Notes under the pieces: generated by a model
Database searches by the model: none
The model's input: only the letters and a program-made list of their open reading frames with translations
Told to the model about the DNA's origin: nothing
In this document: piece by piece, positions 32,604 to 41,896 of the stretch
Layout: each line of letters starts with the position of its first letter
Numbering within the stretch: position 1 is the stretch's first letter
Program-made: the position numbers and the translations under genes
NCBI GenBank assembly: GCA_964449325.1
Contig: CAYUYJ010000005.1
Span: 1-64,000 of the forward strand
From: RGIG3002 sp964449325
GTDB taxonomy: Bacteria; Bacillota; Clostridia; Lachnospirales; Lachnospiraceae
DNA length: 64,000 nt
Reading direction: 5' to 3'

Positions 32604-35069
32604 ATGGAAGAAAAAGAAAAAAAAGGCGGGTTTTGGCTTACGGTGGCTACTTTCATCGTAAATAAGCGAAAGGCGATTCTCATTTTGTTTGTTATCGCCA
32701 TTGCTTACAGTGTTGCATCCATAAACAAAGTTTCCGTAAATCAGGATATTACCAAATATCTGCCACAAGACAGTGAAACACATATCGGTCTGGAACTGAT
32801 GGATGAACAGTTTGTTACTTACGGAAGTGCTAAAATCATGCTTTCCAATGTGACGTTTCAGGAGGCAGAAGAACAAGTGGAACGGATCGAGGCAGTGAAG
32901 GGAGTAAAAGAAGTTGCCTTTGATAATTCCGAAGACCATTATCAGGGAACCGATGCTTTATATGATGTGACCTTTGAATGGGAAGCGGATAGAGAGGCAA
33001 GCAGAAATGCCTTACAGGAAGTAAAAGAGCAGCTTTCCGGCTATGACATTTATGTATCAACAGAAATCGGAAAAGAAGAGGAGTCCAGTGCTTCTCTTGC
33101 CAAGGATATGAATTTGATTTTGATTCTGGCAGTTGTCATTATTGTATCGGTTTTGTTGCTGTCAACAAAAGCATATATGGAAATTCCGGTATTGTTGATT
33201 ACTTTCGGTGTGGCGGCTATTTTAAACAAAGGAAGTAACTATTGGCTGGGGACGATTTCCAGTGTGACGGATTCGATTTCCGTCGTACTGCAGCTTGCTC
33301 TTGCTATTGATTATGCCATTATTTTGTGTGACCGTTTTATGGAAGAACATGAAACGATGGATGCGGAAAACGCGGTTAAGGTTGCGCTTTCCAAGGCAAT
33401 ACCGGAAATCAGCGCATCTTCACTTACAACGATTTCGGGTATGGTAGCCATGATGTTTATGCAGTTCCGATTGGGGTACGATATGGGTATCGTTTTGGTG
33501 AAAGCAATTGTTTTCAGTTTGATTTCCGTGTTCCTGTTGATGCCGGGCGTTCTTTTGATATTTGCAAAGGGAATCGACAAGACCCATCACAAGTGCTATG
33601 TGCCGAATATTACCTTTGTCGGAAAATTTGCGGGAAAAACCAAGTATATTGTACCACCGTTATTTGTGGTGGTTTTGGTATTAGCCTTCCTGACCTCCGC
33701 CAATTGCGAATATATTTATGATACAAATTCGGTAGAGAGTGCAAAGAAGAGTGAGGCAAAAATTGCACAGGAAAAAATTGAGGCAGCCTTCGGAAAATCG
33801 AACCAGATGGTAATCATGGTGCCGAAGGGTAATTATGAAGCAGAAGCTAAATGTCTCAAAGAACTGGAAAAACTGGATTATGTGGAGTCTGTACTGGGAC
33901 TTGCCAATGTGGAAATCAACGATGAATATATGTTGACCAGTAAAATTTCGCCGCGGGATTTTTCGGAACTGACGGATTTGGATATGGAAATCGTGAGACT
34001 TCTTTACATAGCATATGCATACAATCAGGAACAATATGGCCCGGTCTTTACCGGAATTGACGAATACAAGGTACCGATTATTGATATGTTCCTGTTTTTG
34101 TATGACCAGTATCAACAGGGGTATGTCACTCTGAATGAAGAAATGGATGATATGTTAAATGAGCTTTATGATACACTGCATGATGCCAATTTACAGCTTA
34201 TGGGAGACAAGTATTCCCGGTTTGTATTGAATTTAAGTCTTCCGGTGGAAGGGGAGGAAACTTATCAGGCATTGGAAGAAATGCGGGGACTTTGTGCGAA
34301 ATATTATCATAAAAGTGACATCATTCTGGTAGGTAATTCCACCAGCGATTTTGATTTGATGAAATCCTTTGCAGCGGACAATATGGTTATCAGCGTGCTG
34401 ACGGCATTGTTTGTTGTCATTATTTTGTTCTTTACATTCCAGTCAGCCGGCTTGCCGGTTCTGCTTGTAATGACAATTCAGGGAAGTATTTGGATTAACT
34501 TCTCCATACCGGTGCTTTCGGGAGGAAACATTTTCTTTATTGCGTATCTGATTGTTTCTGCCATCCAGATGGGCGCAACGATTGATTATGCCATTGTAAT
34601 ATCTAACCGATATTTACAGTTGAAAAAAGAGATGCCGATAAAGAAGGCCATTGTGGAGACTTTGAACCAGTCATTTCCGACGATTTTTACGTCCGGTTCC
34701 ATATTGACCTGTGCGGGCTTTTTAATTGGTAAAATTGCCTCCGATGCGACAGTGGCATCTATCGGAATTGCATTGGGAAGGGGAACGTTGATTTCCATTA
34801 TTCTGGTATTGTTTGTGTTGCCGCAGATACTTCTTCTTGGTGATATTATCATTGAAAAGACGGCACTTACGATGAATCTTTCCAAGTACAATACCAAAGA
34901 GGTTGGAGGAAAAATGGTGGTTACCGGGCATGTCAGAGGACACATCGAAGGAGAAATTGATGCGGAAATTAAGGGTAATTTCCAAGGAAGAATGGAAGCG
35001 TCTTTGGATACAAGAATACCCGGAAAACAGACCGAAATTATCATGATAGAGGAGGATGAGGAAACATGA
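32604..35069 (+). CDS. MMPL/RND-family membrane transporter
   Basis: The 821-residue protein has the RND/MMPL double layout: helix 1 (about 19-38), a large outside loop, five helices (about 165-330), helix 7 (about 350-368), a second outside loop and five more helices (about 595-765). The intramembrane motif ALAIDYAIILCDRF is repeated as GATIDYAIVISNRY. MMPL proteins export lipids, glycolipid precursors or hydrophobic compounds. The cytosolic tail (about 776-805) carries an eight-unit tetrapeptide repeat (see findings). GGAGGTGCC precedes the start. The gene overlaps the GLUG surface-protein gene by 4 bases (ATGA), so the two are coupled. Substrate unknown. Confidence 0.9.
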   Translation: MEEKEKKGGFWLTVATFIVNKRKAILILFVIAIAYSVASINKVSVNQDITKYLPQDSETHIGLELMDEQFVTYGSAKIMLSNVTFQEAEEQVERIEAVKGVKEVAFDNSEDHYQGTDALYDVTFEWEADREASRNALQEVKEQLSGYDIYVSTEIGKEEESSASLAKDMNLILILAVVIIVSVLLLSTKAYMEIPVLLITFGVAAILNKGSNYWLGTISSVTDSISVVLQLALAIDYAIILCDRFMEEHETMDAENAVKVALSKAIPEISASSLTTISGMVAMMFMQFRLGYDMGIVLVKAIVFSLISVFLLMPGVLLIFAKGIDKTHHKCYVPNITFVGKFAGKTKYIVPPLFVVVLVLAFLTSANCEYIYDTNSVESAKKSEAKIAQEKIEAAFGKSNQMVIMVPKGNYEAEAKCLKELEKLDYVESVLGLANVEINDEYMLTSKISPRDFSELTDLDMEIVRLLYIAYAYNQEQYGPVFTGIDEYKVPIIDMFLFLYDQYQQGYVTLNEEMDDMLNELYDTLHDANLQLMGDKYSRFVLNLSLPVEGEETYQALEEMRGLCAKYYHKSDIILVGNSTSDFDLMKSFAADNMVISVLTALFVVIILFFTFQSAGLPVLLVMTIQGSIWINFSIPVLSGGNIFFIAYLIVSAIQMGATIDYAIVISNRYLQLKKEMPIKKAIVETLNQSFPTIFTSGSILTCAGFLIGKIASDATVASIGIALGRGTLISIILVLFVLPQILLLGDIIIEKTALTMNLSKYNTKEVGGKMVVTGHVRGHIEGEIDAEIKGNFQGRMEASLDTRIPGKQTEIIMIEEDEET

Positions 35070-38000
35070 AAAAGAAAAGATTTCTTTCTACAGTAGCAAC
35101 AGGCTGGCTGCTTGTGGTGACACTTGTCCTGACCGATATTGATATTGTTTTTGCCAAAACAAAGCAGTCTGCTGAGACAGAACAAGAGGAAACAGTGGAT
35201 TTGGAACAGGAGATAGAAGAGAGGGAACTTCGGGAAACGGATGCGGAAGTAACAGAAATTTCTTCCGTGGAAGAGTTTCTTGCGTTTGTCAAAGGATGTC
35301 AGATGGATGCCTACAGCTATGGCAGGATTTTTTCTTTGAAGAAGGACTTGGATATCAGTGGGGAAGAGTTTACCGGAATCCCTTATTTTGAAGGAACCTT
35401 TTTAGGAAACGGACATACGATTTCCGGCATGGATATTTCCATGAAAGGTTCTGATTACGGATTTTTTCGATATATAGGAATAAGGGGCGTCGTAAAAGAA
35501 CTGCATATAGACGGTAAAATCAGACTGGAAGGCAGTGCGGCAAATGTCGGCGGTTTTGTAGGCGTTAATAAAGGAATTGTAGCAAAGTGCAGTTTTGAAG
35601 GAACGGTAACGGGGATTGATTCCGCCGGCGGTCTTGCGGGATGCAATAAAGAGAATGGCGTACTGCTGGATTGCTCCGTAAAAGGAACGGTGACGGCAAC
35701 GAATATAACAGGCGGGGTATGCGGACAAAACGATGGGATTATTAAAAACTGTACCAGTGAGGCTTTTGTCAATGTAGAGGATTTAAGGCCAACGTTGGAT
35801 CTGGACGGTATTGATTTAGGAACCTTAAATCTTACCCAAAACGTTGTAACGAGAAATGATATGGGAGGGATTGCCGGAGTTTCCAAAGGAACGGTTGCTG
35901 ATTGTACCAATACAGGAACAATCGGTTTTGTACATACAGGTTATAACGTAGGCGGAATTGTGGGCAGACATAGCGGTACGATGATGAATTGTACCAATAA
36001 AGGGAATGTGTACGGCAGAAAAGATGTAGGTGGTATTGTGGGACAGGCAGAGCCGTATATGGAGTCACAATATTTGTCGGACCGGCTGGAAAAAATCAGA
36101 GAAGATTTTAATCGGATTAATAATCTTGTGGTGCAGATGTCTAATGCGATGAGTGAAACATCGGGTAGTACAAAGCAGTATACGCAGACCCTGCAGAAAC
36201 AGTATGAGGATACAATTGCAAGCTTAAACAGTCAGGTAAATGCTCTGCAGGGAACGATTGCAGCAAATAATGAACAGACGAAGGAATATCTGGACAGTCT
36301 GACGAAGTCTCTGGAGAACATGGGAAATCTGGGAAATGATACTGTCAATAAAATGGTGGACAGTATTGGAAGTGAACTGGACAATTTAAAAAATGAATTG
36401 GATAGTAAAATACCGGAAAGTTCTTCGTCAGAGAAACCAAGTATTCCCGAACTGCCAAGCGTTCCCGAGTTGCCAAGTATCCCGGAGTCGTCAAGTTCTT
36501 CTGAGCCGGAAAGTTCTTCGGCACAGGAAAGTTCTTCATCTCAGGAAAGCAGTAGTAACAGCGGTACGACAAATACAAACGGAGTAAGCACTACTTCGGA
36601 AGGGGAGGCAGCAGAGCCGGAAGGCACAGAAAACATAGGAGAGGTTGGAAGTATAGACACAGGTCATTTTCGGAAACTGAGTGCGGTTACGGAGGTACAT
36701 TCATCTTTGCAGACGGTTGATCCGGAAATTCAGGGGAATTTGGATCGTATGAACAACGAAATGATTTCCGCAACCGGAGATATAAAAAAGATGCAGAGTA
36801 TACTTTCCAATTCCACAAACTCTGTGGGTGAAACGGCAGGGAATATTGCAGATGAACTGGAGAGAAACAGTAAAGAGTCGGGAAAAAGCGTAAACGGGCT
36901 GACGAATTCCGTAGACGCGGGCATTCAGAAAATGACAAGCAGTTTAAATGGAATTATGAGTACTACCGATGAAATTTCCGATTACGTTGGCGAGGATATT
37001 AATATTCTCCTCGGGAACGGAAGTGCAATCTCGGATATTTCTTCTGTCGACCTATCGGTTAATATGCTTGGAGTGATTTCGGATTGTGTCAACTACGGGA
37101 TAGTGGAAGCGGATATCAATACCGGCGGCATTATCGGAACCATGAATGTGGAATATGACATCGACCCGGAATTGGATTTTGATTTGACAACTCTTACAGA
37201 TGTGACAGTAAGAGCTACCGTAAATGATGTGGTGCTTCATTGTAAAAATTACGGTACAATTAAAATCAAAAAGAATAATTGCGGAGGAATTGTCGGAAAC
37301 AGTGAAATGGGTATCATTTTTGACTGTGAAAATTATGGCGGACTGCAGTCCGATAATGGAAAGCGTATGGGTGGAATTGCCGGTATGAGTAGCAGTAATA
37401 TTGAAAGCAGTTATGCCTTTTGTAATATTGAAGGAAAAGATTATCTGGGTGGTATCTGCGGAGAAGGCTATGATATTCATAATTGTATTTCTCTCAGTAC
37501 GATTATCAGGGAGGAAGGGGAATGTGTAGGAGGCATTGCCGGTACGACGGACAGTGAGGCAACTGTTTCGGGAAATTATTTTTCAAATTCCGAATTAGGG
37601 GGAATTGATAATATTAATTATGCCGGCAAAGCAGAGCCGTGTACCTATGAAACAATTATGGAAATGTCCGGTATACCGAAAGGTTTTCAGACTGTGACGG
37701 TTACGTTTGAACTGGGAGACGAAATACTGCAAACGATACAGATTCCTTACGGAAGTACTCTGACAGGGGAACAGTTTCCTTCTGTTGAGGACAAAGAAGA
37801 GTCCTATTTTTGCTGGGAAAAAGCTTCTCCTATAGAGAATGTAACGGAAAATATAACCCTTCAGGCAGAGGAAAAACGGTGGATTTTGAGTGTTGCTTCC
37901 GATAAAAAAACGGAGCAGCAAAAAAGCTATGCACTGGCGGAAGGCAGATTTTATGAAGATACGACAATGATACTGACTGCTTGTAATAGGGCGGAAAGTG

Positions 38001-38344
38001 TAAAGACAGAACAACCTGCCTATGCTTATAGCTGGGAAATTGAAAATGCACCGGACCGGGAGACAGAGTACAGAGTGCATCTGTTGATACCGGAAGAATA
38101 TGACAGCGCGCAAGTGTTTATAGAAGAAGAAAAGGGCTGGAGACAGGTAGAAACGGAAAGAGACGGAAGCTATCTGATTGTCCGGATTCCATACGCTACA
38201 GCTTTTGCAGTGTACGGTACAGTAGAAAGTAACATGCTATATTATATTGCTGCCGGTGTAGCAGCAGCGATTGTGGTTCTTTTGATTCTTTACAGAACGC
38301 AAAAAAACCGCAAAAAGGAAAAAAATGGACTTGTAAAGAAATAG
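35066..38344 (+). CDS. GLUG-repeat surface protein with coiled coil and C-terminal anchor
   Basis: A 1092-residue exported protein. From the N-terminus: signal peptide (about 1-30), GLUG-type beta repeats (about 90-340, for example GGFVGVNKGIVAKCSF and GGIVGRHSGTMMNCTN), a helical coiled-coil stretch (about 340-440), a Ser/Pro/Glu-rich linker (about 445-530), more helices, a second set of GLUG repeats (about 690-870), a beta domain and one membrane helix (about 1057-1076) with a Lys/Arg-rich tail. GLUG repeats occur in adhesins and surface proteases, but no catalytic domain is seen. It overlaps the MMPL gene, so it may be a partner of that exporter. No LPxTG signal. Function unknown. Confidence 0.85.
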   Translation: MKKKRFLSTVATGWLLVVTLVLTDIDIVFAKTKQSAETEQEETVDLEQEIEERELRETDAEVTEISSVEEFLAFVKGCQMDAYSYGRIFSLKKDLDISGEEFTGIPYFEGTFLGNGHTISGMDISMKGSDYGFFRYIGIRGVVKELHIDGKIRLEGSAANVGGFVGVNKGIVAKCSFEGTVTGIDSAGGLAGCNKENGVLLDCSVKGTVTATNITGGVCGQNDGIIKNCTSEAFVNVEDLRPTLDLDGIDLGTLNLTQNVVTRNDMGGIAGVSKGTVADCTNTGTIGFVHTGYNVGGIVGRHSGTMMNCTNKGNVYGRKDVGGIVGQAEPYMESQYLSDRLEKIREDFNRINNLVVQMSNAMSETSGSTKQYTQTLQKQYEDTIASLNSQVNALQGTIAANNEQTKEYLDSLTKSLENMGNLGNDTVNKMVDSIGSELDNLKNELDSKIPESSSSEKPSIPELPSVPELPSIPESSSSSEPESSSAQESSSSQESSSNSGTTNTNGVSTTSEGEAAEPEGTENIGEVGSIDTGHFRKLSAVTEVHSSLQTVDPEIQGNLDRMNNEMISATGDIKKMQSILSNSTNSVGETAGNIADELERNSKESGKSVNGLTNSVDAGIQKMTSSLNGIMSTTDEISDYVGEDINILLGNGSAISDISSVDLSVNMLGVISDCVNYGIVEADINTGGIIGTMNVEYDIDPELDFDLTTLTDVTVRATVNDVVLHCKNYGTIKIKKNNCGGIVGNSEMGIIFDCENYGGLQSDNGKRMGGIAGMSSSNIESSYAFCNIEGKDYLGGICGEGYDIHNCISLSTIIREEGECVGGIAGTTDSEATVSGNYFSNSELGGIDNINYAGKAEPCTYETIMEMSGIPKGFQTVTVTFELGDEILQTIQIPYGSTLTGEQFPSVEDKEESYFCWEKASPIENVTENITLQAEEKRWILSVASDKKTEQQKSYALAEGRFYEDTTMILTACNRAESVKTEQPAYAYSWEIENAPDRETEYRVHLLIPEEYDSAQVFIEEEKGWRQVETERDGSYLIVRIPYATAFAVYGTVESNMLYYIAAGVAAAIVVLLILYRTQKNRKKEKNGLVKK

Positions 38345-38359
38345 TATATTGGCTATAAT
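38331..38359 (+). promoter_or_regulatory. SigA-type promoter of 6S RNA
   Basis: TTGTAA (38331-38336), 17-base spacer, TATAAT (38354-38359). The -35 lies in the last codons of the GLUG protein gene. Confidence 0.85.
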
Positions 38360-38365
38360 ATAAGT

Positions 38366-38545
38366 AACCTGAAATGTTCGATAACTCTTGTTGTTTTGAA
38401 CCTACAGTTACTTTAAACGGGATTCCTACATTGCCATGTGGATGTCAGGCCCCCAATACGCAGGGGAAGGCAGAAGGGTGGTTGCGGTTACCCACCTAGC
38501 ATATGCTAGGAGTCAAAAGACAAGAACCGGCATTTTGGGATAATA
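38366..38545 (+). ncRNA. ssrS: 6S RNA
   Basis: The 5' end (CCTGAAATGTTCG, 38368-38380) matches the start of E. coli 6S RNA (CTGAGATGTTCG), and pairs with CATTTTGGG (38531-38539) at the 3' end. Next, CTTGTTGTTTTGA (38386-38398) pairs with TCAAAAGACAAG (38513-38524). A large internal bubble follows, with a small hairpin on its 3' side (CCTAGCATATGCTAGG, 38497-38512), and a terminal stem that runs through CCCCCAATACGCAGGGG. Total length about 180 bases is right for 6S RNA, which mimics an open promoter and holds SigA-RNA polymerase in stationary phase. Exact ends are inferred from the promoter and the pairing. Confidence 0.88.
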
Positions 38546-38554
38546 CAAAAGAAA

Positions 38555-38586
38555 TAAAAAGCAGCCTTTTGACAGGCTGCTTTTTT
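38555..38586 (+). terminator. Intrinsic terminator after 6S RNA
   Basis: AAAAAGCAGCC pairs perfectly with GGCTGCTTTTT around TTTTGACA; a six-base T run follows. It ends the 6S transcript a few bases after the mature 3' end. Confidence 0.93.
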
Positions 38587-38680
38587 CGGGTAAAAAAGCA
38601 TGTTTACAAAAAAGGATTAATATATTTAGAAGATGCAGGAATTTTTGAAACAATAAAATAAAAAGGGAAAGGAGAAGTAC

Positions 38681-41002
38681 ATGAACAGAGACGAAAGGAT
38701 TCGGATAAAGCTGATTTTTATTTTTTGCGGGATTCTTTTTTTGGCTTTTCTGGCGGTTGTAAATATTGGGAATATGAGAAAAATCAGCCAAAAGCAAGGA
38801 GAATACATTCCTCTCTACAGAGTACTGTTACTGCTTGAAACCGTGGAGCCGTCTCTGGGTGAAAAGGAAGAGTTGTCCGCTTTACAACAGAACGACAGTG
38901 AATTTTTGACTTACGGACAGTATTTGAGTATCTGTAAGGTTCTTAGTGAGTCAGGGGACGGGCAGGTTCAATATCCACTCTTTAAAAAAGAATATTTGGA
39001 AGAGTATTACATGACAAAAGATGATTTTAATACGATGTATAGTCTGTTTTTACAAGAATTTGATAAGGAGGGGAAAATGCAGCTTCTTCCGGTGACAATT
39101 CTCGGAAACCGGGAAAACTGTGTGCTACCGGAGGGAGAAGAAGTAAAAGAAGGGGAAGTACTGACTGCAGAGGGAATTTATGAAGCGGTGGATAAAGAAA
39201 TTCCGGGGTATCGATTTCAAAAAGTAGAGCTATATTATTATGACGGAAAACTAATTACCATAAATCAAGTGTTGGATACTCAATGCCGCTTCTCGAATAT
39301 ATGGGTTACGGAATCGAATAAGGAGGGGGGAATCCGCTTCTTTTCGGAAGGAAGGCAGATGGTTTTGCTCCCACAGGAGTTGGGAGACGGAATACAGGAA
39401 AAAATAGAACGGGAACAGGTGGCGGATTTAGAGTTTGAGAAAGGAATACTGCAAAAAGGAAAATTAAAAACCGAAAAGCTGAATGGGAAGATATTATGCA
39501 TTAAGGATGACAGTATTACGTTGGAAGGAAAAGGAGAGTTTCCGGTTTCCGATAAGTTTTGTGTTTATAAATTATATGGAACATTGGAGAAAATCGAAAA
39601 ATCTGATTTGATCATAGGGTATGATTTTACGGATTTTGTCATAGAAGATGGAAAAATCTGTGCCGGACTTGTCATCAAAGAAGAAAAAATGCCTTATATA
39701 CGTGTACTTCTTAAGAATGCGGATTATGCGGGCATCGGTCATAAGGAAGTGAGCTTAAGCAGCGATACGGAATTTTCGATAACCTATGGAACGGCAGAAG
39801 AGCAGAAGGTCGATACCTTTTCGGCAGGGGAAAAGGTAGATATCGGAACGGACAGTAAATATTTTAAGGGACAAAGGGTGATTATTGCTCCGACAGTACT
39901 TTCCGGAAAAGTGAAACTGCTGCATTTAAACCGGAGTCAGGGTATCCCGGAATACCGCGGAAAGATAGAACTTTCTTTGGAAGATGGCAATATTTATATT
40001 GTCAATGAGGTTCTTTTGGAGGAATATCTGTATTCGGTAGTACCCAGTGAAATGCCGGCATCTTATCCGGTGGAGGCATTGAAAGCACAGGCGGTATGTG
40101 CAAGGACGTATGCGTATGCCAAAATGCTGCACTCCCCTCTGGCATGGTATGGTGCGCATGTGGACGACAGCACCTCTTATCAGGTTTACAATAATATTGC
40201 GGAAAGGGAGGAGACCACCACAGCTGTGAAAGAAACTGCCGGAGCATTACTCTATGTGGGAGACGAACTTGCAGGAACATACTATTATTCTACCTCCTGC
40301 GGATTTGGAACGGATGCGGGTATCTGGGAAAATGGCACGGAAACCATGCCATATTTGCAGTCCAAACAAATCGGAACAGGTGAATGCACATATACACCGG
40401 AGCAACTACAGCAAGAGGACTGCTTTGAAAGCTTTATAGAAAATGAGGATGCCAATGCCTTTGAAAAAGAAGAAAACTATTATCGTTGGAGCTATGAGGT
40501 AGAAAACATTGACAGTACAAAGATAGAAGAACGACTGAAAAAAAGATATGAAGTAAACAAAAACCAAATTCTGACACAAAACGAGGCAGGAGAGTATGAA
40601 AGTAAGGCAATTAAAAATCTGGGAGAGATTCAGGATATTTATGTGGAAACCCGAAAACCCGGAGGGGTTGCTTATGAATTAATTATTAAAGGAGAAAAAG
40701 TACAGATAAAGGTAATTACAGAATATAACATACGTTATGTATTAAATAACGGGGAAACAAAGGTAAAACGGAAGGATAATAAAGAAGTTGATTGTGCGAC
40801 ACTTTTGCCAAGTGCATTTTTTACGATTGCTACTGACAAAGAAGAGGAAAGTGTGGTAGGATATACCATTAGAGGCGGTGGATACGGACACGGTGTAGGA
40901 ATGTCCCAGAACGGAGCAAGGACTATGGCAGCTTCCGGCTGGAAGTATGAAGATATTCTTCTTTTCTTCTATGAAGGAGGAAATATAGAGGCCATATATT
41001 GA
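38681..41002 (+). CDS. Large SpoIID/LytB-domain protein
   Basis: This 773-residue protein has an N-terminal membrane anchor (about 9-28), about 400 residues of unassigned, mostly beta structure, and a C-terminal SpoIID domain (from about 425: VLLEEYLYSVVPSEMPASYP, ALKAQAVCARTYA, and the end GGGYGHGVGMSQNGARTMA). SpoIID is a lytic transglycosylase acting on glycan strands with denuded muramic acid during engulfment. Classical SpoIID is about 340 residues, so this is more than twice as long; it may be a vegetative wall enzyme rather than SpoIID itself. GGAAAGGAG precedes the start. A YihY-type gene follows after 14 bases. Confidence 0.85.
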   Translation: MNRDERIRIKLIFIFCGILFLAFLAVVNIGNMRKISQKQGEYIPLYRVLLLLETVEPSLGEKEELSALQQNDSEFLTYGQYLSICKVLSESGDGQVQYPLFKKEYLEEYYMTKDDFNTMYSLFLQEFDKEGKMQLLPVTILGNRENCVLPEGEEVKEGEVLTAEGIYEAVDKEIPGYRFQKVELYYYDGKLITINQVLDTQCRFSNIWVTESNKEGGIRFFSEGRQMVLLPQELGDGIQEKIEREQVADLEFEKGILQKGKLKTEKLNGKILCIKDDSITLEGKGEFPVSDKFCVYKLYGTLEKIEKSDLIIGYDFTDFVIEDGKICAGLVIKEEKMPYIRVLLKNADYAGIGHKEVSLSSDTEFSITYGTAEEQKVDTFSAGEKVDIGTDSKYFKGQRVIIAPTVLSGKVKLLHLNRSQGIPEYRGKIELSLEDGNIYIVNEVLLEEYLYSVVPSEMPASYPVEALKAQAVCARTYAYAKMLHSPLAWYGAHVDDSTSYQVYNNIAEREETTTAVKETAGALLYVGDELAGTYYYSTSCGFGTDAGIWENGTETMPYLQSKQIGTGECTYTPEQLQQEDCFESFIENEDANAFEKEENYYRWSYEVENIDSTKIEERLKKRYEVNKNQILTQNEAGEYESKAIKNLGEIQDIYVETRKPGGVAYELIIKGEKVQIKVITEYNIRYVLNNGETKVKRKDNKEVDCATLLPSAFFTIATDKEEESVVGYTIRGGGYGHGVGMSQNGARTMAASGWKYEDILLFFYEGGNIEAIY

Positions 41003-41016
41003 CGGAGGATAACAGA

Positions 41017-41859
41017 ATGGTGCGTAAGGTCTATAAAAATATGTGTGAATTTGGGATAAACATGTCCCGAAAAAATATCAGTGCCTTTTCGGCAAGTACA
41101 GCATTTTTTATTTTTTTATCCCTAATTCCCATGTTGATTCTGCTTTGTGCTATTTTACCCTACACTCCGTTGACGGAGGAAAATCTGCTTGTGCTTTTAA
41201 CGGGGAATATGGCAGATTCGGTAAAACCTTTGATAAGCGGTATTGTGGAAGATGTGTATGCCCGTTCGGCAGGAGTACTGTCCGTTGCGGCAATCGGTAC
41301 GCTTTGGACAGCAGGAAAGGGAGTTCTTGCTTTAATAAGGGGACTGAATGCGGTCAATGACGTGGAAGAAAACCGAAATTATTTTGTGGTAAGGTCGGTA
41401 TCCTGTTTTTATACACTGATTATGATAATAGCTGTTATTTTATCTCTGTTTCTGATGGTATTCGGGAATTTCTTTGTCAGTGTGCTCTTAAAGGATTTTC
41501 CGCGGGCAAGGCTTTTTGTTGAACTGTTAATGAATTTCCGTTTTATTTTTTCATGGGTAATATTGACCTTTTTTTTTGCAATGGTATACACCTTTGTGCC
41601 TAATAGGAAGATGCATTTTTCAGAACAAATAACGGGCGCTATGTTTTCGGCGGTGGTGTGGAGTATATTCTCATGGTGTTTTTCCATTTATGTAGACCGT
41701 TTTGAAGGATTTAGCATTTATGGCAGTCTGGCTACGGTCATTATTATTATGTTATATCTGTATTTTTGTATGTATATTATATTAATTGGTGCATATATCA
41801 ACTGTTATTTTAATGAAAAAGGCGGCGTGAAAAAGCATTGGGAAGAATTAAAGGATTAA
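41017..41859 (+). CDS. YihY/BrkB-family membrane protein
   Basis: The 280-residue protein has about six membrane helices and the family pattern (SAFSASTAFFIFLSLIPMLI, then GTLWTAGKGVLALIRGLNAV and YGSLATVIIIMLYLYFCMYI). Family members were once annotated as ribonuclease BN; that activity belongs to another gene. The true function is unknown. ATG 41017 is chosen because GGAGG lies 8 bases ahead; the in-frame TTG at 40999 lacks one. It follows the SpoIID-domain gene closely and is likely in the same operon. Confidence 0.88.
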   Translation: MVRKVYKNMCEFGINMSRKNISAFSASTAFFIFLSLIPMLILLCAILPYTPLTEENLLVLLTGNMADSVKPLISGIVEDVYARSAGVLSVAAIGTLWTAGKGVLALIRGLNAVNDVEENRNYFVVRSVSCFYTLIMIIAVILSLFLMVFGNFFVSVLLKDFPRARLFVELLMNFRFIFSWVILTFFFAMVYTFVPNRKMHFSEQITGAMFSAVVWSIFSWCFSIYVDRFEGFSIYGSLATVIIIMLYLYFCMYIILIGAYINCYFNEKGGVKKHWEELKD

Positions 41860-41861
41860 GC

Positions 41862-41890
41862 TTGACAAGAAAGCAAATTTTCACTACAAT
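41862..41890 (+). promoter_or_regulatory. SigA-type promoter of pheST
   Basis: TTGACA (41862-41867), 17-base spacer, TACAAT (41885-41890). Confidence 0.9.
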
Positions 41891-41896
41891 TAATAA

